Below are positions 37,431 through 43,124 of a stretch of DNA of 64,000 nucleotides, in pieces. Under the pieces are notes generated by a model that saw only the letters and a list, made by a program, of their open reading frames with translations, ran no database searches and was not told the DNA's origin. Position numbers and translations under genes: made by a program. How positions within the stretch are numbered: the stretch's first letter is position 1; each line of letters starts with the position of its first letter. Origin of the DNA: Beta vulgaris subsp. vulgaris (lineage: Eukaryota; Streptophyta; Magnoliopsida; Caryophyllales; Amaranthaceae); contig NC_079209.1 of assembly GCF_026745355.1 (NCBI RefSeq), positions 39,145,005 through 39,209,004 on the forward strand, read 5' to 3'.

Positions 37431-39319
37431 CTTCCTCCGTTTCTTAATAAGTGCAACATATAGAAAGTGGGGGAATACCAAGGAATGTAGAGAGAGAAAG
37501 TTGGGATCACAATAAAGTAGAGTAATTCAAGTGATGAAACAAAAAAGTTGTGGTCCTCTCTTGCTTTTTGGTGGCATATTTGTAATAATATTGAACTTTT
37601 TTTACCATTTTGAGCTTGATTGCACTTATTGTGACTATTCCAAATAAGGGAAATGTTGCACTTATTAAGAAACGGAGGTAGTATATTTTAAGGTAAGATG
37701 AAGTCCCTTGCAAGGGGAAATTGGAGATCCCTCCTTGCAAGGGGTGAGGCTCGACCCTGTGACCTCTGGGATCGGAGGTGATGTCAATACCACTAGGCTA
37801 TCGCCCGCTGCTCTACCCATGAGCATATATGATTGTTAAGATAGATTTAGGATTTATCTATATAGAAGTATTTATCTAGACATATCCAGTTAGAAGTGTC
37901 TGTTTAGAAATAATATTTAATAGTATTATATTTAGTTTTGGGAAAAAGTTCGAATTATTATTAACCCAAAGGGATATTTATAGTACATCATATCAGACCT
38001 AACTTAAATAGAACTAGGCAAATATATCCTAAACTAAATATACAATCTAACTTGCATGAACCTGATTCATGTTAATATTAGTGTCCACTAGCCAAAAGCA
38101 CGTATCATTACTAAACAATCCACTGTATCATGCGGAAACCTACTATATTATGCAGAAATCCACTATATCATTTAGACACATAGTATATAATGCATACACT
38201 CACTATATCATTCAGACACACACTATATAATGCATACACTCACTATATCATGTATAAACCAAATCATGCTATATGTTAGAACACGTGTCACGATATATAT
38301 ACTAGACAACTTAGATTTTTTGTATGTTAAAATATTTGAATTAGTTTCTCCATTATATTGCATATAATTTCACTATATGTTTTCCGTTAATAAAATCTAC
38401 TATGTTGTATATATGTGCACTATATCTTTGTAGAACTCACTATATAAAGTTAATATCACTTACCAACCCGGTGCATATTAAGTCACTAACTAGTGTGCAC
38501 TGGGTCCATTTAATTTTTTTTACTAAATATAATACTAGTAAATACTATCTCTAAATACACACTTCTAGCTAGATATATCTAGATAAATACTTCTAGATAA
38601 TACCTCTTGACAATGACCTATCTCTTCAACTTTGCTAGCTGGGGCTTGGGTAAATTGTGACGACTTGGTATAAACTATAAAAGAAAATAAATTATAAGTC
38701 TTTGTATTCGGTAGTATTGTGATTACTGTTTTGAAAAATGATTCGGTGATAGTCTTTAAAATTTAAATATATTGGCAACAACATTTTATTCAACATTTTT
38801 GCGTAAATGTCATTTTGTCAATAAAGATAGATTTTTTTTTTTAGCTCTAAGTTAAGTAGTAACTTACAATGAAAGTTCTCATAATTAAAAGGTAGTGATT
38901 TGTAAATTTTTTTTTTTTTTTTTTGATTGGGAAATTAAGTCAGCCCAAGGGCTAATCCCTACCAAGGCTACTAGCCTTGTAGGAACTACCAGCACATTGG
39001 CTGTTAATGCATGCAAAACATGCTAAGTAAATACCCCAACATAATGCTAGGGGTAAGGATCGAACCCCTAACCTCATATATCAGAGGGGAGTGCTCTACC
39101 ACATGAGCTAGCTCCTCATCCTTAGTTACTTGTAAATTATGTTATACCGAAAATAGCTATCGACATATCTAATCTTTTAAATTTAGGCTATTCACTTTTT
39201 TTACCCTTTCTTCCCCTACTTATCAGTTCCCATTTGCATTTGAATTTTCATTGCAGGTACCGGTTGACATTACTCCTACATTTACGGTTGCTGAAGAAAT
39301 ATTGCATGTAAAACGTTGA
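1..39319 (+). CDS. NUDT3: Nudix hydrolase 3 / dipeptidyl peptidase III fusion protein (5' partial, 20 exons)
   Basis: Two-domain cytosolic plant enzyme: an N-terminal nudix (isopentenyl-diphosphate isomerase-like) domain fused to a zinc metallopeptidase of the DPP III family (M49), which removes dipeptides from peptide N-termini. Exons: 1-139, 3738-3815, 5717-5813, 6427-6560, 8792-8873, 12615-12701, 14420-14526, 15839-16010, 21399-21634, 21731-21812, 24140-24205, 24276-24353, 25809-25904, 29491-29597, 29725-29893, 32900-32983, 35841-35935, 36008-36098, 36200-36346, 39257-39319 (stop TGA 39317-39319). All junctions are GT-AG and keep the frame, giving about 735 residues; the Arabidopsis protein is about 770, so roughly 35-40 N-terminal residues lie upstream. 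The nudix box (GHISAGDSSLITA, then RRELQEELGV) crosses the first junction. The zinc motif HECCHG is in exon 15, and the downstream zinc-ligand segment EEAKADIVGLWAL is in exon 16. The protein ends HVKR. Introns are enlarged by transposons, listed separately. Confidence 0.93.
140..2003. other. Intron 1, left part: nothing recognised
   Basis: AT-rich intronic sequence between exon 1 of the nudix/DPP III gene and a Mutator-like MITE. Short open frames here have no recognisable domains. I see no RNA gene or clear repeat. Confidence 0.5.
2013..2413. mobile_element. Mutator-like MITE with 159-bp terminal inverted repeats
   Basis: The left arm 2013-2171 is nearly the exact reverse complement of 2255-2413, starting GGAAAAATTGTC, with an 83-bp loop. 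A perfect 9-bp target-site duplication ATAATTTTA flanks it (2004-2012 and 2414-2422). Long TIRs with a 9-bp duplication are diagnostic of Mutator-like elements. It carries no coding capacity, so it is non-autonomous. The arms differ at only a few sites, so it is fairly young. Confidence 0.9.
2423..3737. other. Intron 1, right part: nothing recognised
   Basis: Intronic sequence between the Mutator-like MITE and exon 2, ending in the acceptor CTTGCAG at 3731-3737. I see no repeat or gene fragment. Confidence 0.45.
3816..5716. other. Intron 2: nothing recognised
   Basis: 1.9 kb of AT-rich intron between exons 2 and 3. It splits a cysteine codon (TG/C). I could not identify inverted termini, target duplications or coding relics. 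Confidence 0.4.
6736..7572. mobile_element. Non-autonomous hAT-like transposon in intron 4
   Basis: Perfect 8-bp direct repeats CCACTAAC at 6728-6735 and 7573-7580 flank an 837-bp segment. The left end starts CAGGGGCCGATACAAGG and the complement of the right end starts CGGGGGGACCGACG, so the ends are short, imperfect, G-rich inverted repeats. GGGGGCCC motifs lie just inside both ends. An 8-bp duplication with short CAGGGG-type termini is the hAT signature. I see no transposase. Confidence 0.82.
7581..8791. other. Intron 4, right part: nothing recognised
   Basis: 1.2 kb between the hAT-like element and exon 5. It ends in the acceptor AAG at 8789-8791, without a strong pyrimidine tract. No repeat borders were found. 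Confidence 0.4.
8874..10480. other. Intron 5, left part: nothing recognised
   Basis: 1.6 kb of AT-rich intronic sequence before the RTE LINE relic. Small open frames do not resemble known proteins. Confidence 0.4.
10494..11300 (-). mobile_element. Deleted RTE-clade LINE insertion in intron 5
   Basis: On the minus strand the 5' part (11300 down to about 10980) resembles the region between endonuclease and reverse transcriptase of plant RTE LINEs (AKREA, LDTKE-like and GLARMRGRKT-like segments, now with stops). The 3' end (10540-10494) is the characteristic tail matching CCCAAATTGATTTGGGG, ending in GTT repeats. The body between is AT-rich and lacks the reverse transcriptase. A 13-bp duplication ATATCAAGCATAA occurs at 10481-10493 and 11301-11313, so the deleted copy inserted as a unit. 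Confidence 0.75.
11511..11966 (-). mobile_element. hAT-like MITE, family A copy 1
   Basis: 456-bp element related end to end, in reverse orientation, to the copy at 18956-19408. It begins CATGGAATTAAA and its complement begins CAAGGAAAAAA. It is flanked by 8-bp near-duplications GGCTAGCC (11503-11510) and GGCTACCC (11967-11974). It is unusually rich in CCGTT/AACGG and CGCG motifs around an AT-rich core. No coding sequence. Confidence 0.72.
11975..12614. other. Intron 5, right end: nothing recognised
   Basis: 640 bp between the family A MITE and exon 6, ending in the acceptor GTGATGCAG. Phrases such as GCTAAGGAGG-like runs hint at an eroded LINE, but no frame can be followed. Confidence 0.3.
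12828..13900. mobile_element. Long-TIR non-autonomous DNA transposon (Mutator-like?) in intron 6
   Basis: The first ~100 bp (12828-12912, GAAAAATGGACCAGAA...) and the reverse complement of the last ~110 bp (13790-13900) match strongly, including repeated TAATCCCA/CTATTG blocks and ATACCCC. The 0.85-kb interior is a GC-richer segment with CAGCAGCAG runs and no convincing protein. I found no clean target duplication, so the superfamily is uncertain. Confidence 0.65.
14790..15296. mobile_element. Stowaway-like MITE interrupted by a foreign GC-richer insert (intron 7)
   Basis: The left end CTCCCTCCGTCCCTTAATAG and the right end complement CTCCCTCCGACCCTTAATAG are near-perfect inverted repeats of the Stowaway (Tc1/mariner) type, and the adjacent ~25 bp also pair. 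A TA follows the right end; the left flank reads AA, so the TA duplication is eroded. The usual length is about 250 bp; the excess is explained by the insert at about 14928-15175. Confidence 0.75.
14928..15175. other. Probable mitochondrial DNA insertion (NUMT) inside the Stowaway MITE
   Basis: About 240 bp of balanced base composition (GCCGGCCGC, GGCGCCCTCGACTGGCGG, GGTGGGCCGTGCC) in an otherwise strongly AT-rich intron. The minus strand is open over 82 codons (15166-14918) without domain similarity. The style resembles intergenic plant mitochondrial DNA, from recall only. It sits cleanly within the MITE, so it arrived after the MITE. Confidence 0.45.
15297..15838. other. Intron 7, right part
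   Basis: Holds a short TA microsatellite at about 15311-15328 and otherwise unremarkable sequence up to the acceptor TTGCTTACAG before exon 8. Confidence 0.4.
16310..18720. repeat. Mosaic of degraded repeats in intron 8 (hAT-like ends around an LTR-like core)
   Basis: At 16388 a TAGGGCTGGCAAACAGGTTG terminus is typical of a hAT-like family. Related motifs (AAATGGGTTACTTACG, GTCGGGTCGGGCG) recur near 18476-18550 and may be the other end. Between them, 16810-18430 resembles a long-terminal-repeat region of plant Ty3/gypsy elements (AGTAGTAAGGGCGAGTAAGG followed by AACCCAAGGGAAGG), with no coding sequence. I could not find target duplications, so borders and class are tentative. Confidence 0.35.
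18956..19408 (+). mobile_element. hAT-like MITE, family A copy 2 (reference copy)
   Basis: 453-bp element flanked by a perfect 8-bp duplication ATGGTAGT (18948-18955 and 19409-19416). Ends: CAGAGAAAAAAGAC on the left, CATGAAATTAAAAC as the complement of the right, a weak inverted repeat. Its first ~120 bp and last ~150 bp are rich in CG and AACGG motifs; the centre is AT-rich. It aligns over its full length with 11511-11966 and over most of it with 33669-34055. Confidence 0.78.
19433..19636 (-). pseudogene. Possible captured gene fragment (unknown protein)
   Basis: A 67-codon minus-strand frame ending in a TAA-type stop at 19433 has protein-like composition (LYDYTRFGRHKRMKLLPKLA, then CLAILRELKRD). 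It lies antisense in intron 8, directly beside the family A MITE. I do not recognise the family, and it may be chance. The following sequence to 20541 has no identified repeat borders. Confidence 0.25.
20550..20736. mobile_element. 187-bp MITE, family B (CTATGTTG ends, 8-bp duplication)
   Basis: The inverted ends CTATGTTGATCGGACTC and CTATGTTGCTCAGACTC (complement of the right end) are flanked by a perfect 8-bp duplication TATATAAG (20542-20549 and 20737-20744). The interior is made of repeated ACCCGTGTCGG / GACACTTGGACAC words. The duplication length suggests hAT. Confidence 0.85.
20879..20942 (-). repeat. RTE-type LINE/SINE 3' tail fragment
   Basis: Reads CAACAGCAGCAATATC, then CTTATCCCAATAACGTGGGA, then CATGAGTC. 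This is the antisense of a common plant retroposon 3' tail. Only the tail remains. Confidence 0.5.
21135..21250 (+). repeat. Fragment related to the right end of family A MITEs
   Basis: The order of words (TAACAGGGTCTTTGGAATGG, AAAATCC, CTGTAACAG, then GAGTTTTAATTTCACGG) parallels the last ~110 bp of the element at 18956-19408. It is diverged, and its left end is missing. Confidence 0.4.
21813..22990. other. Intron 10, left part
   Basis: Starts with a partial repeat of the exon 10 end (see findings). The rest up to 23000 shows no identifiable element. Confidence 0.4.
23001..23951. mobile_element. Longer family B-related element in intron 10
   Basis: The left end CTATGTTACTTGGACTTGG and the complement of the right end CTATGTTACATGGACACGGG form inverted repeats like those of the 187-bp element at 20550. 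CCGTGTC-type words lie inside both ends. Flanking CCAAAAGG / CTGAAGGT are weakly similar and may be an eroded 8-bp duplication. No protein is evident in the 950 bp. Confidence 0.5.
23955..24008 (+). repeat. RTE LINE 3' tail fragment
   Basis: GGTTCATGTTAGCTGACCCC followed by AAGTCATTTTGGCTAAGAC and a TTGTTGTT tract matches the 3' end of plant RTE LINEs. It lies immediately beside the family B element. Confidence 0.55.
24805..25115. mobile_element. Degraded Stowaway-like MITE (tentative), intron 12
   Basis: CTTCCTCTGTTCTTTTTC at the left resembles the CTCCCTCCGTTCC terminus, and CAATAAGGGACA near 25090 resembles the opposite end. The ends are eroded. A G-run of about 14 bases follows at 25126-25140. 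Confidence 0.3.
25344..25509. mobile_element. Small MITE with CCATTG(T/A)TAC ends, intron 12
   Basis: The left end CCATTGTTACATGG and the complement of the right end CCATTGATACCGGG form an inverted repeat. TAATAA occurs directly on both sides (25338-25343, 25510-25515). The interior is rich in GGAACG and CGTTCC words, as in family A. Confidence 0.5.
25905..26965. other. Intron 13, left part: nothing recognised
   Basis: One kilobase of AT-rich intron after exon 13, before a LINE remnant. No element borders or coding similarity seen. Confidence 0.35.
26966..27778 (+). mobile_element. 5'-truncated RTE-clade LINE (reverse transcriptase C-terminus plus 3' tail)
   Basis: Frame 26972-27205 encodes the conserved C-terminal block of plant RTE reverse transcriptases: ALLYGTEWWAVKHHH, KMNVAEMRILRRMCGHTRMD, then ENCLRWVG. 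An indel then shifts the frame before the Arg-rich continuation. The 3' end (27711-27778) carries the diagnostic tail ATTTTGGGACTAAGGC followed by (TTG)n. Dead-on-arrival insertion in intron 13, sense to the host gene. Confidence 0.85.
28519..28690. repeat. Family B-like fragment, intron 13
   Basis: CTATGTTACATGGACTTGGC starts a stretch with GTGTCC and GATCCGACACATG words matching the termini of the elements at 20550 and 23001. The right end could not be placed. Confidence 0.4.
29243..29402. mobile_element. Family B MITE, diverged copy
   Basis: 160 bp parallel to 20550-20736: CTATGATTCGACTC start, TTTACCTCAAGTAC, GACACTTAGACACTTC, CACTTGGACACATACCC, ending ACCATAG. Flanking GTCAGAAT and ACCAGAAT may be a decayed 8-bp duplication. 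It ends about 88 bp before exon 14. Confidence 0.65.
29894..32899. other. Intron 15: mostly unidentified
   Basis: Three kilobases with no clear gene. A CTATGTTACCCAGACTCAG motif at 31929 and a TTCAGACTCA motif near 32150 may be the ends of an eroded family B copy. Otherwise nothing recognised. Confidence 0.35.
32984..33668. other. Intron 16, left part
   Basis: Contains CTTTGTTCCTTATTG at about 33180, reminiscent of a Stowaway terminus, but no matching right end was found. Otherwise nothing recognised. Confidence 0.3.
33669..34055 (+). mobile_element. hAT-like MITE, family A copy 3 (left-truncated)
   Basis: Aligns with 18956-19408 from its GTAATGGGGAAACAGAACG block to the terminal GAGAGTTTTAATTCCATG, but lacks roughly the first 65 bp. 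No target duplication was found because the left end is lost. Confidence 0.7.
34640..35230 (-). mobile_element. L1-type LINE relic (reverse transcriptase end / RNase H linker)
   Basis: Minus-strand translation across 34985-34690 gives fragments typical of plant L1 ORF2 C-termini: QWLPDKF, then WITLFTFATWSIWKRRN, and later APNRLHWTATPLGSLQIH followed by LDAS, with an in-frame stop. This is the usual linker between the zinc-binding region and the RNase H domain. Sequence toward 35230 and beyond is probably more of the same element, with several stops. A decayed insertion in intron 16. Confidence 0.65.
35231..35840. other. Intron 16, right part
   Basis: Possibly further L1-derived sequence at its left. 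Nothing specific recognised up to the acceptor GTTGTGCTAG before exon 17. Confidence 0.3.
36472..37014. mobile_element. MITE with ~150-bp terminal inverted repeats, intron 19
   Basis: The left arm (36476-36625) and right arm (36865-37014, reversed) match strongly: CTCGAACTTTTCGAGTTTCC, CCCATTGGTG, TAAGTTTTTTTAT, AAAAAACTG / AAAAATCAT, GTTAACTTTTCATTAGAA. The loop is about 240 bp. GAAAAA on both sides may be part of a target duplication. Long TIRs suggest a Mutator-like MITE, but the duplication is not clean. Confidence 0.72.
37408..37815 (-). mobile_element. tRNA-derived SINE, split by a Stowaway MITE
   Basis: On the minus strand the head starts near 37815 and carries pol III-type boxes: A box TAGCCTAGTGG and B-like GGGTCGAGCC. 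Repeated CCCTTGCAAGG words follow, and the tail is (TA)n. A 15-bp duplication CCCATGAGCATATAT at 37393-37407 and 37816-37830 flanks the whole unit. The Stowaway MITE at 37431-37681 lies within its 3' part. Confidence 0.8.
37431..37681. mobile_element. Stowaway MITE inserted in the SINE
   Basis: 251 bp with inverted ends CTTCCTCCGTTTCTTAATAA and (complement of right) CTACCTCCGTTTCTTAATAA, extended by GTGCAACAT on both sides. TA occurs on both sides (37429-37430, 37682-37683), as required for Tc1/mariner-type insertion. Confidence 0.88.
37856..38602. mobile_element. Non-autonomous element with ~85-bp TIRs and an internal minisatellite
   Basis: The left arm (about 37856-37940: GAAGTATTTATCTAGA, TAGAAGTGT, TAATAGTATTATATTTA) pairs with 38520-38602 reversed. 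The interior holds an imperfect array around 38121-38275. No duplication identified and no coding sequence. Confidence 0.6.
38121..38275. repeat. Minisatellite, ~20-24-bp units (CACTATATCATGC...)
   Basis: About seven imperfect units of the type CACTATATCATGCAGAAAC / CACTATATAATGCATACACT. Two unit types alternate, so a ~40-bp higher-order repeat is visible at the right. It lies inside the TIR element above. Confidence 0.65.
38909..39122 (-). mobile_element. tRNA-headed SINE, family S copy 1, intron 19
   Basis: Minus-strand head with A box TAGCTCATGTGGTAGAGC and B box GGGTTCGATCC, body of about 200 bp, and a poly(A) tail (T run at 38909-38924 on the plus strand). Near-duplications TAGTGATTTGTAAATT (38893-38908) and TAGTTACTTGTAAATT (39123-39138) flank it. 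It resembles a tRNA gene only in its head and is not expected to be a functional tRNA. Confidence 0.88.
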
Positions 39320-39435
39320 AAGTTGAAGTTCCAACACATTTTTTTATACGTAGTCGAAGTTCCAACACTTATATATTGTTGCGAAACTTTAAGTACTAGT
39401 CGTTACTAATGTGCGAACAAATAATATTATCCTTA

Positions 39436-39780
39436 CTGTCCGTTTGATAATCATTAATATATTGCAGTAATGGGAATGAATTTTAAGTGTAATGTTATTA
39501 GATTAGCACCCTTAAAATCTCCATGGGGAGGCATTTTTTCTTTATAGACAAGCAATCTCATCGCTAAACTTGTATTTTTGTCTCTAAGGGGAAGTAATTT
39601 TCATTACCATTCATTACCACCTACAAGGTGGTATTGGATGGGAATGCAAATTCAAGAAGAAAAGTAGACACTTTAGGATAAATTAGCATTACTATGAGAA
39701 TGGACAATGATATTCTTCATAAATTTACAAATAAATTCATTTCTATTACCATCGTTTATAACCAACTATCAAACAGACTA
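39436..39780. mobile_element. Tourist-like (PIF/Harbinger) MITE downstream of the nudix/DPP III gene
   Basis: 345 bp with inverted ends CTGTCCGTTTGATAATCA and (complement of right) TAGTCTGTTTGATAGTTG, flanked by TTA at 39433-39435 and 39781-39783. The 3-bp TTA duplication fits PIF/Harbinger. It begins 117 bp after the stop codon and could fall in the 3' UTR. Confidence 0.6.
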
Positions 39781-39819
39781 TTAATACCCGATTATATGGG
39801 GATCGTTATACTTGGCAAA

Positions 39820-39821
<2 letters not shown>

Positions 39822-39854
<33 letters not shown>
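39822..39854. repeat. AT microsatellite
   Basis: About 16 TA dinucleotides in the intergenic region between the two convergent genes. Confidence 0.9.
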
Positions 39855-39855
<1 letters not shown>

Positions 39856-40462
39856 AGTAATATGACCGAGTGACCTTGAAAAGTCTGGTAGTACCTTGTT
39901 GATATCAGATGAGATTGTGATGTTGTCGGCTGTAGGTAGTCATTTGAATTACATCTTAAATTGAATGATTGGTTAAGTTGTTGCTCTTGTAAAAATAATA
40001 ACTCAATCTTGGATTTTTTTTTTCTAAAGTAATCTATCTTCGTAGAAGTTGTAAATTTTATTAGCTAACACCCTTGTGCTACACTATATTAGCTAATTTT
40101 ATTTGCATGGTTGCCAACTTGTCAAGTGCAACTTTTACTTAACGTAACTTGCTCAAATACCCAAAACAATTCCTCTTCATCCTATTTCTCTCTCTCTCTT
40201 AACCCCGCTTCCTCTTCATCTTCCTCTTCCTTTGTTCGAGATTCATTGTAGATTAGCAATTTAGCAACTAGTAATTTTGATCCATTTATTTTACCCATTT
40301 CATTTAATAAAACCTAAATGTCTAGAAGGGATTATTCCCTGCAACTTTGTTCTGAAATCGTTAAAAAAATTCCGAGCCATTTCGCAATAATTGAACCCAA
40401 TTGGAGGAAGGGGTATGAAGCCAACTTCGTGCAACCATTTTACCCGATTTTTTCGAGCCTTG
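39855..40462. other. Intergenic sequence, nothing recognised
   Basis: AT-rich intergenic DNA with a pyrimidine-rich CTCTCTCT/TTCCTCTTC stretch at 40170-40235. No gene or element borders seen. Confidence 0.4.
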
Positions 40463-40471
40463 TGTGGAGCC

Positions 40472-41269
40472 TAGGGGTGGGGATGAGCCAAGCCTGCTCG
40501 CGAACTATTCGAGTTCAGTTCGGTCAAAGTTTGACTCGAGTTCGGGCTCGACTCGAGTTCGGATTCGACTCGATATATAAACGAGCCAAGCCCTAGCTGA
40601 CTATGAGTATGGCTCGGCTTGAAAGCTCGTGAGCATGATCGAAAACTTCTTACTTAGGTAATATTTATGCAAATTATTAAGTGTCCCACATCGATTTCAA
40701 AGACAAACAACACCCTTATTTTCTCTTACTTATTGTTTGCCATGTCCAACTTTTCTTGATGAAGGCTATTTATACTTTGACAACAATTGACAATTTATAG
40801 ATTGCACCAATATTATAAGCTTCTAACAAATAACTTAAACAATATCTAATTAATATAAAACTATTACGATCCACTAAGGTAGCTGGAAAGTTTGTTTCGG
40901 AATAGGTGGTGGTCATATTTTACAAACTGAAGTAGTTTACAAATCCTCCAAGCCAAGGCTGGTAGCTGGATGATTTTGCTTTTTAACTTCCATATGTCCC
41001 ACATCGAAGAAATAACAAGTGTATTGGGAATTTAACATTATAAATATGAGTGTATCGACAGATGTTTAGATATTTTTAGATGCTGGGCCTAACTTAGTTG
41101 TCGGGACTGACTCTTCAGCATCTAAATCTTTAATGAATAAAAGATTTGAGTAGACAAGACTAAGTTGGGCTGTAAAATTTTAAAGAGCTCGAGCCGAGTC
41201 TTGTTTTGGAAACTCGAGCTCGAGCCGAACATAACACTATTCAGCTCGCTTGGCTCATTCCCACCCCTA
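40472..41269. mobile_element. Non-autonomous hAT transposon (798 bp)
   Basis: Inverted ends TAGGGGTGGGGATGAGCCAAGC and (complement of right) TAGGGGTGGGAATGAGCCAAGC, flanked by a perfect 8-bp duplication GTGGAGCC (40464-40471, 41270-41277). GAGCTCGAGCC / GACTCGAGTTCGG words are repeated in both subterminal regions. No transposase. Confidence 0.93.
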
Positions 41270-41515
41270 GTGGAGCCACTTCTAGATAGAAGATTATCTA
41301 AATTTTGTTGCTCAATTAAAAACATCATTTTAAAGTAATTCCATGTTATTTTAATCATGTCATCTTGGAGCCAAGGTTGAAAAATACTTTATCATTGGTC
41401 ACAGTCAAAATCAGTATTCAATCTGTCAACTGCATAGGTAAAATCTTAAAACTACAATTTGTTGCTCAACAAAATGGCTTTAAAGCATTTTTTTAGGGGA
41501 GGTTTTACCATAGCA

Positions 41516-41733
41516 ATTTTTTTTTTTTTTTTTTGATTGGGAAATTAAGTCAGCCCAAGGGCTAACCCCTACCAAGGCTACTAGCCTTGTAGGAACTACC
41601 AGCACATTGACTGGTAAAGCATGCAAAGCATGCTAAGGAAATACCCCAACATAATGCTGGGGGTAAGGATCGAACCCCTGACCTCAAGGATCAGAGGGGA
41701 GTGCTCTACCACATGAACTAGCTTTTCATCCTT
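41516..41733 (-). mobile_element. tRNA-headed SINE, family S copy 2
   Basis: About 218 bp, highly similar to 38909-39122 and in the same orientation, with A and B boxes at the right and a T17-type run at the left. A perfect 14-bp duplication GTTTTACCATAGCA occurs at 41502-41515 and 41734-41747. Confidence 0.92.
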
Positions 41734-41754
41734 GTTTTACCATAGCAGTTGAGA

Positions 41755-42785
41755 ATCCGCGGTTTTCTTTTGACAACGAAAAACGTGCATTAAAGTTAAG
41801 AAAGGAATTACAGCCTAATTCTAATACAATCACACATAACACAAGCAAACAGAACTAAAGGAGTTTCATTTGTTCTTACAGAATCTCAGAAACAAAAATG
41901 AACAATTACAAGTCCAGTCCAACGTCAACTTGCCACAAGCGAATGTAGGTAAGAATAGGTTGAATGTCTTGAAGAAGACCCGATATGCAAGGGAATATGT
42001 TGCAAGAAAAAATGAGACGATCTACAGAAATGGATCGTCGCAACTCATGTAGTATACGTCGATGTCTTCTAGACAATAAATCTTAAGGCCCTTGAACGAA
42101 AATAACTTCTTGTGATTCTACTGATTGAAGTAACAAGGAAGTCACGTCCTTTGGTGACTTTTGACCCTTATTTGAGGGTTTTCAGAGTTTAGTCTCACAA
42201 GACTGAAACTCAAAATGCGTGAAGGTCGAAACTTTCCCCAAAATAAATTAGAAGGCCTTCCAAAAGATGTATTTTTGAACTATAATGACTCCAAAAGTCA
42301 TCACATGAACAGGGGCAACTTCCAACTAAAAAATTCACACGAACTATGGATCATATGATCCAACCTGGCAATCTCTAAACTAGAAGATTGAACCACAACA
42401 CTCTTAAAATGACAATCTCCTCTCATCAAACCCCACACACGAACCTTTACAGAGGCATAATTGGAAGTGGATAAACCTAAACTATATCTAAAACAAATAA
42501 TGTAAATGCAGCAATACTAACAACCAACAGTCGCATAAAACAACACCGGGAACAACATCGTCCTACCTTCAAAAACTTCACAAAGCCTTCATGCACCTAA
42601 CAAATGCTTCCTTCACAACTCAACCAAACTGACAACGAACACAAGTGGGGAAACTAAGACTAACCACTTCAACACTAGAATAGGGGAGCGAGGAAGGGGA
42701 GACTAGAACCTTAAATCCCTCGAGAATCGAGAACCAGAGGGATGGGGAGGGGATACCTAAACCTAGAAACAACCTAAAACTAAAC
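41755..42785 (-). mobile_element. Probable deleted L1-type LINE
   Basis: The minus-strand 3' end (41790-41765) reads TTAATGCACGTTTTTCGTTG then TCAAAAG, like plant L1 tails. The opposite end (42785-42650) is a CTC/GGG-rich leader with GGTTCTCGATTCTCGAGGG. The body has stops in all frames. No duplication found, so the class is tentative. Confidence 0.4.
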
Positions 42786-42789
42786 TAGG

Positions 42790-42833
42790 TGTAATCCCCT
42801 GTAAATTTATGAATTTCATAAATATATTTTATC

Positions 42834-42908
<75 letters not shown>

Positions 42909-42960
42909 TATATTTTAAATATAATTTAGTTTAAAATAATTTATTTATTTAAAAGGAGAA
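42790..42960 (-). repeat. LTR end fragment related to the 56586-61301 LTRs, with AT microsatellite
   Basis: Begins TGTAATCCCCTGTAAATTTA and continues like 56586-56693 (TTCATAAATATATTTTA, then TTAGTTTAAAATAA, TTTAAAAGG), so it is the antisense 3' end of an LTR of that family. An (AT)n expansion of about 65 bp fills 42840-42905. Similarity stops at about 42960. Confidence 0.6.
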
Positions 42961-43124
42961 AATAACATATGTATATGTAATTGAGAAATAAAAAATGCTC
43001 AATATGTATTCTTCAACAAAGGACTAAAATAGAAACAAGTATTGAAAATGACAGGTGAAGAAGTGGAGAGATAAGACAAAAAAAGAATGAAAGTTACAAA
43101 GTCCTGTATATATGGTAACACTAG

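Noticed and set aside
37690..37815. tRNA gene on the minus strand
   Set aside because: Pol III boxes are present but lie at the head of a longer retroposon with a 15-bp target duplication, so it is a SINE; no complete cloverleaf seen.
38121..38275. CRISPR-like array
   Set aside because: Units are contiguous imperfect repeats without distinct spacers, in a plant nuclear transposon.
39030..39122. tRNA gene on the minus strand (and its twin at 41640-41733)
   Set aside because: Same reasoning: both copies are SINE heads with poly(A) tails and target duplications.
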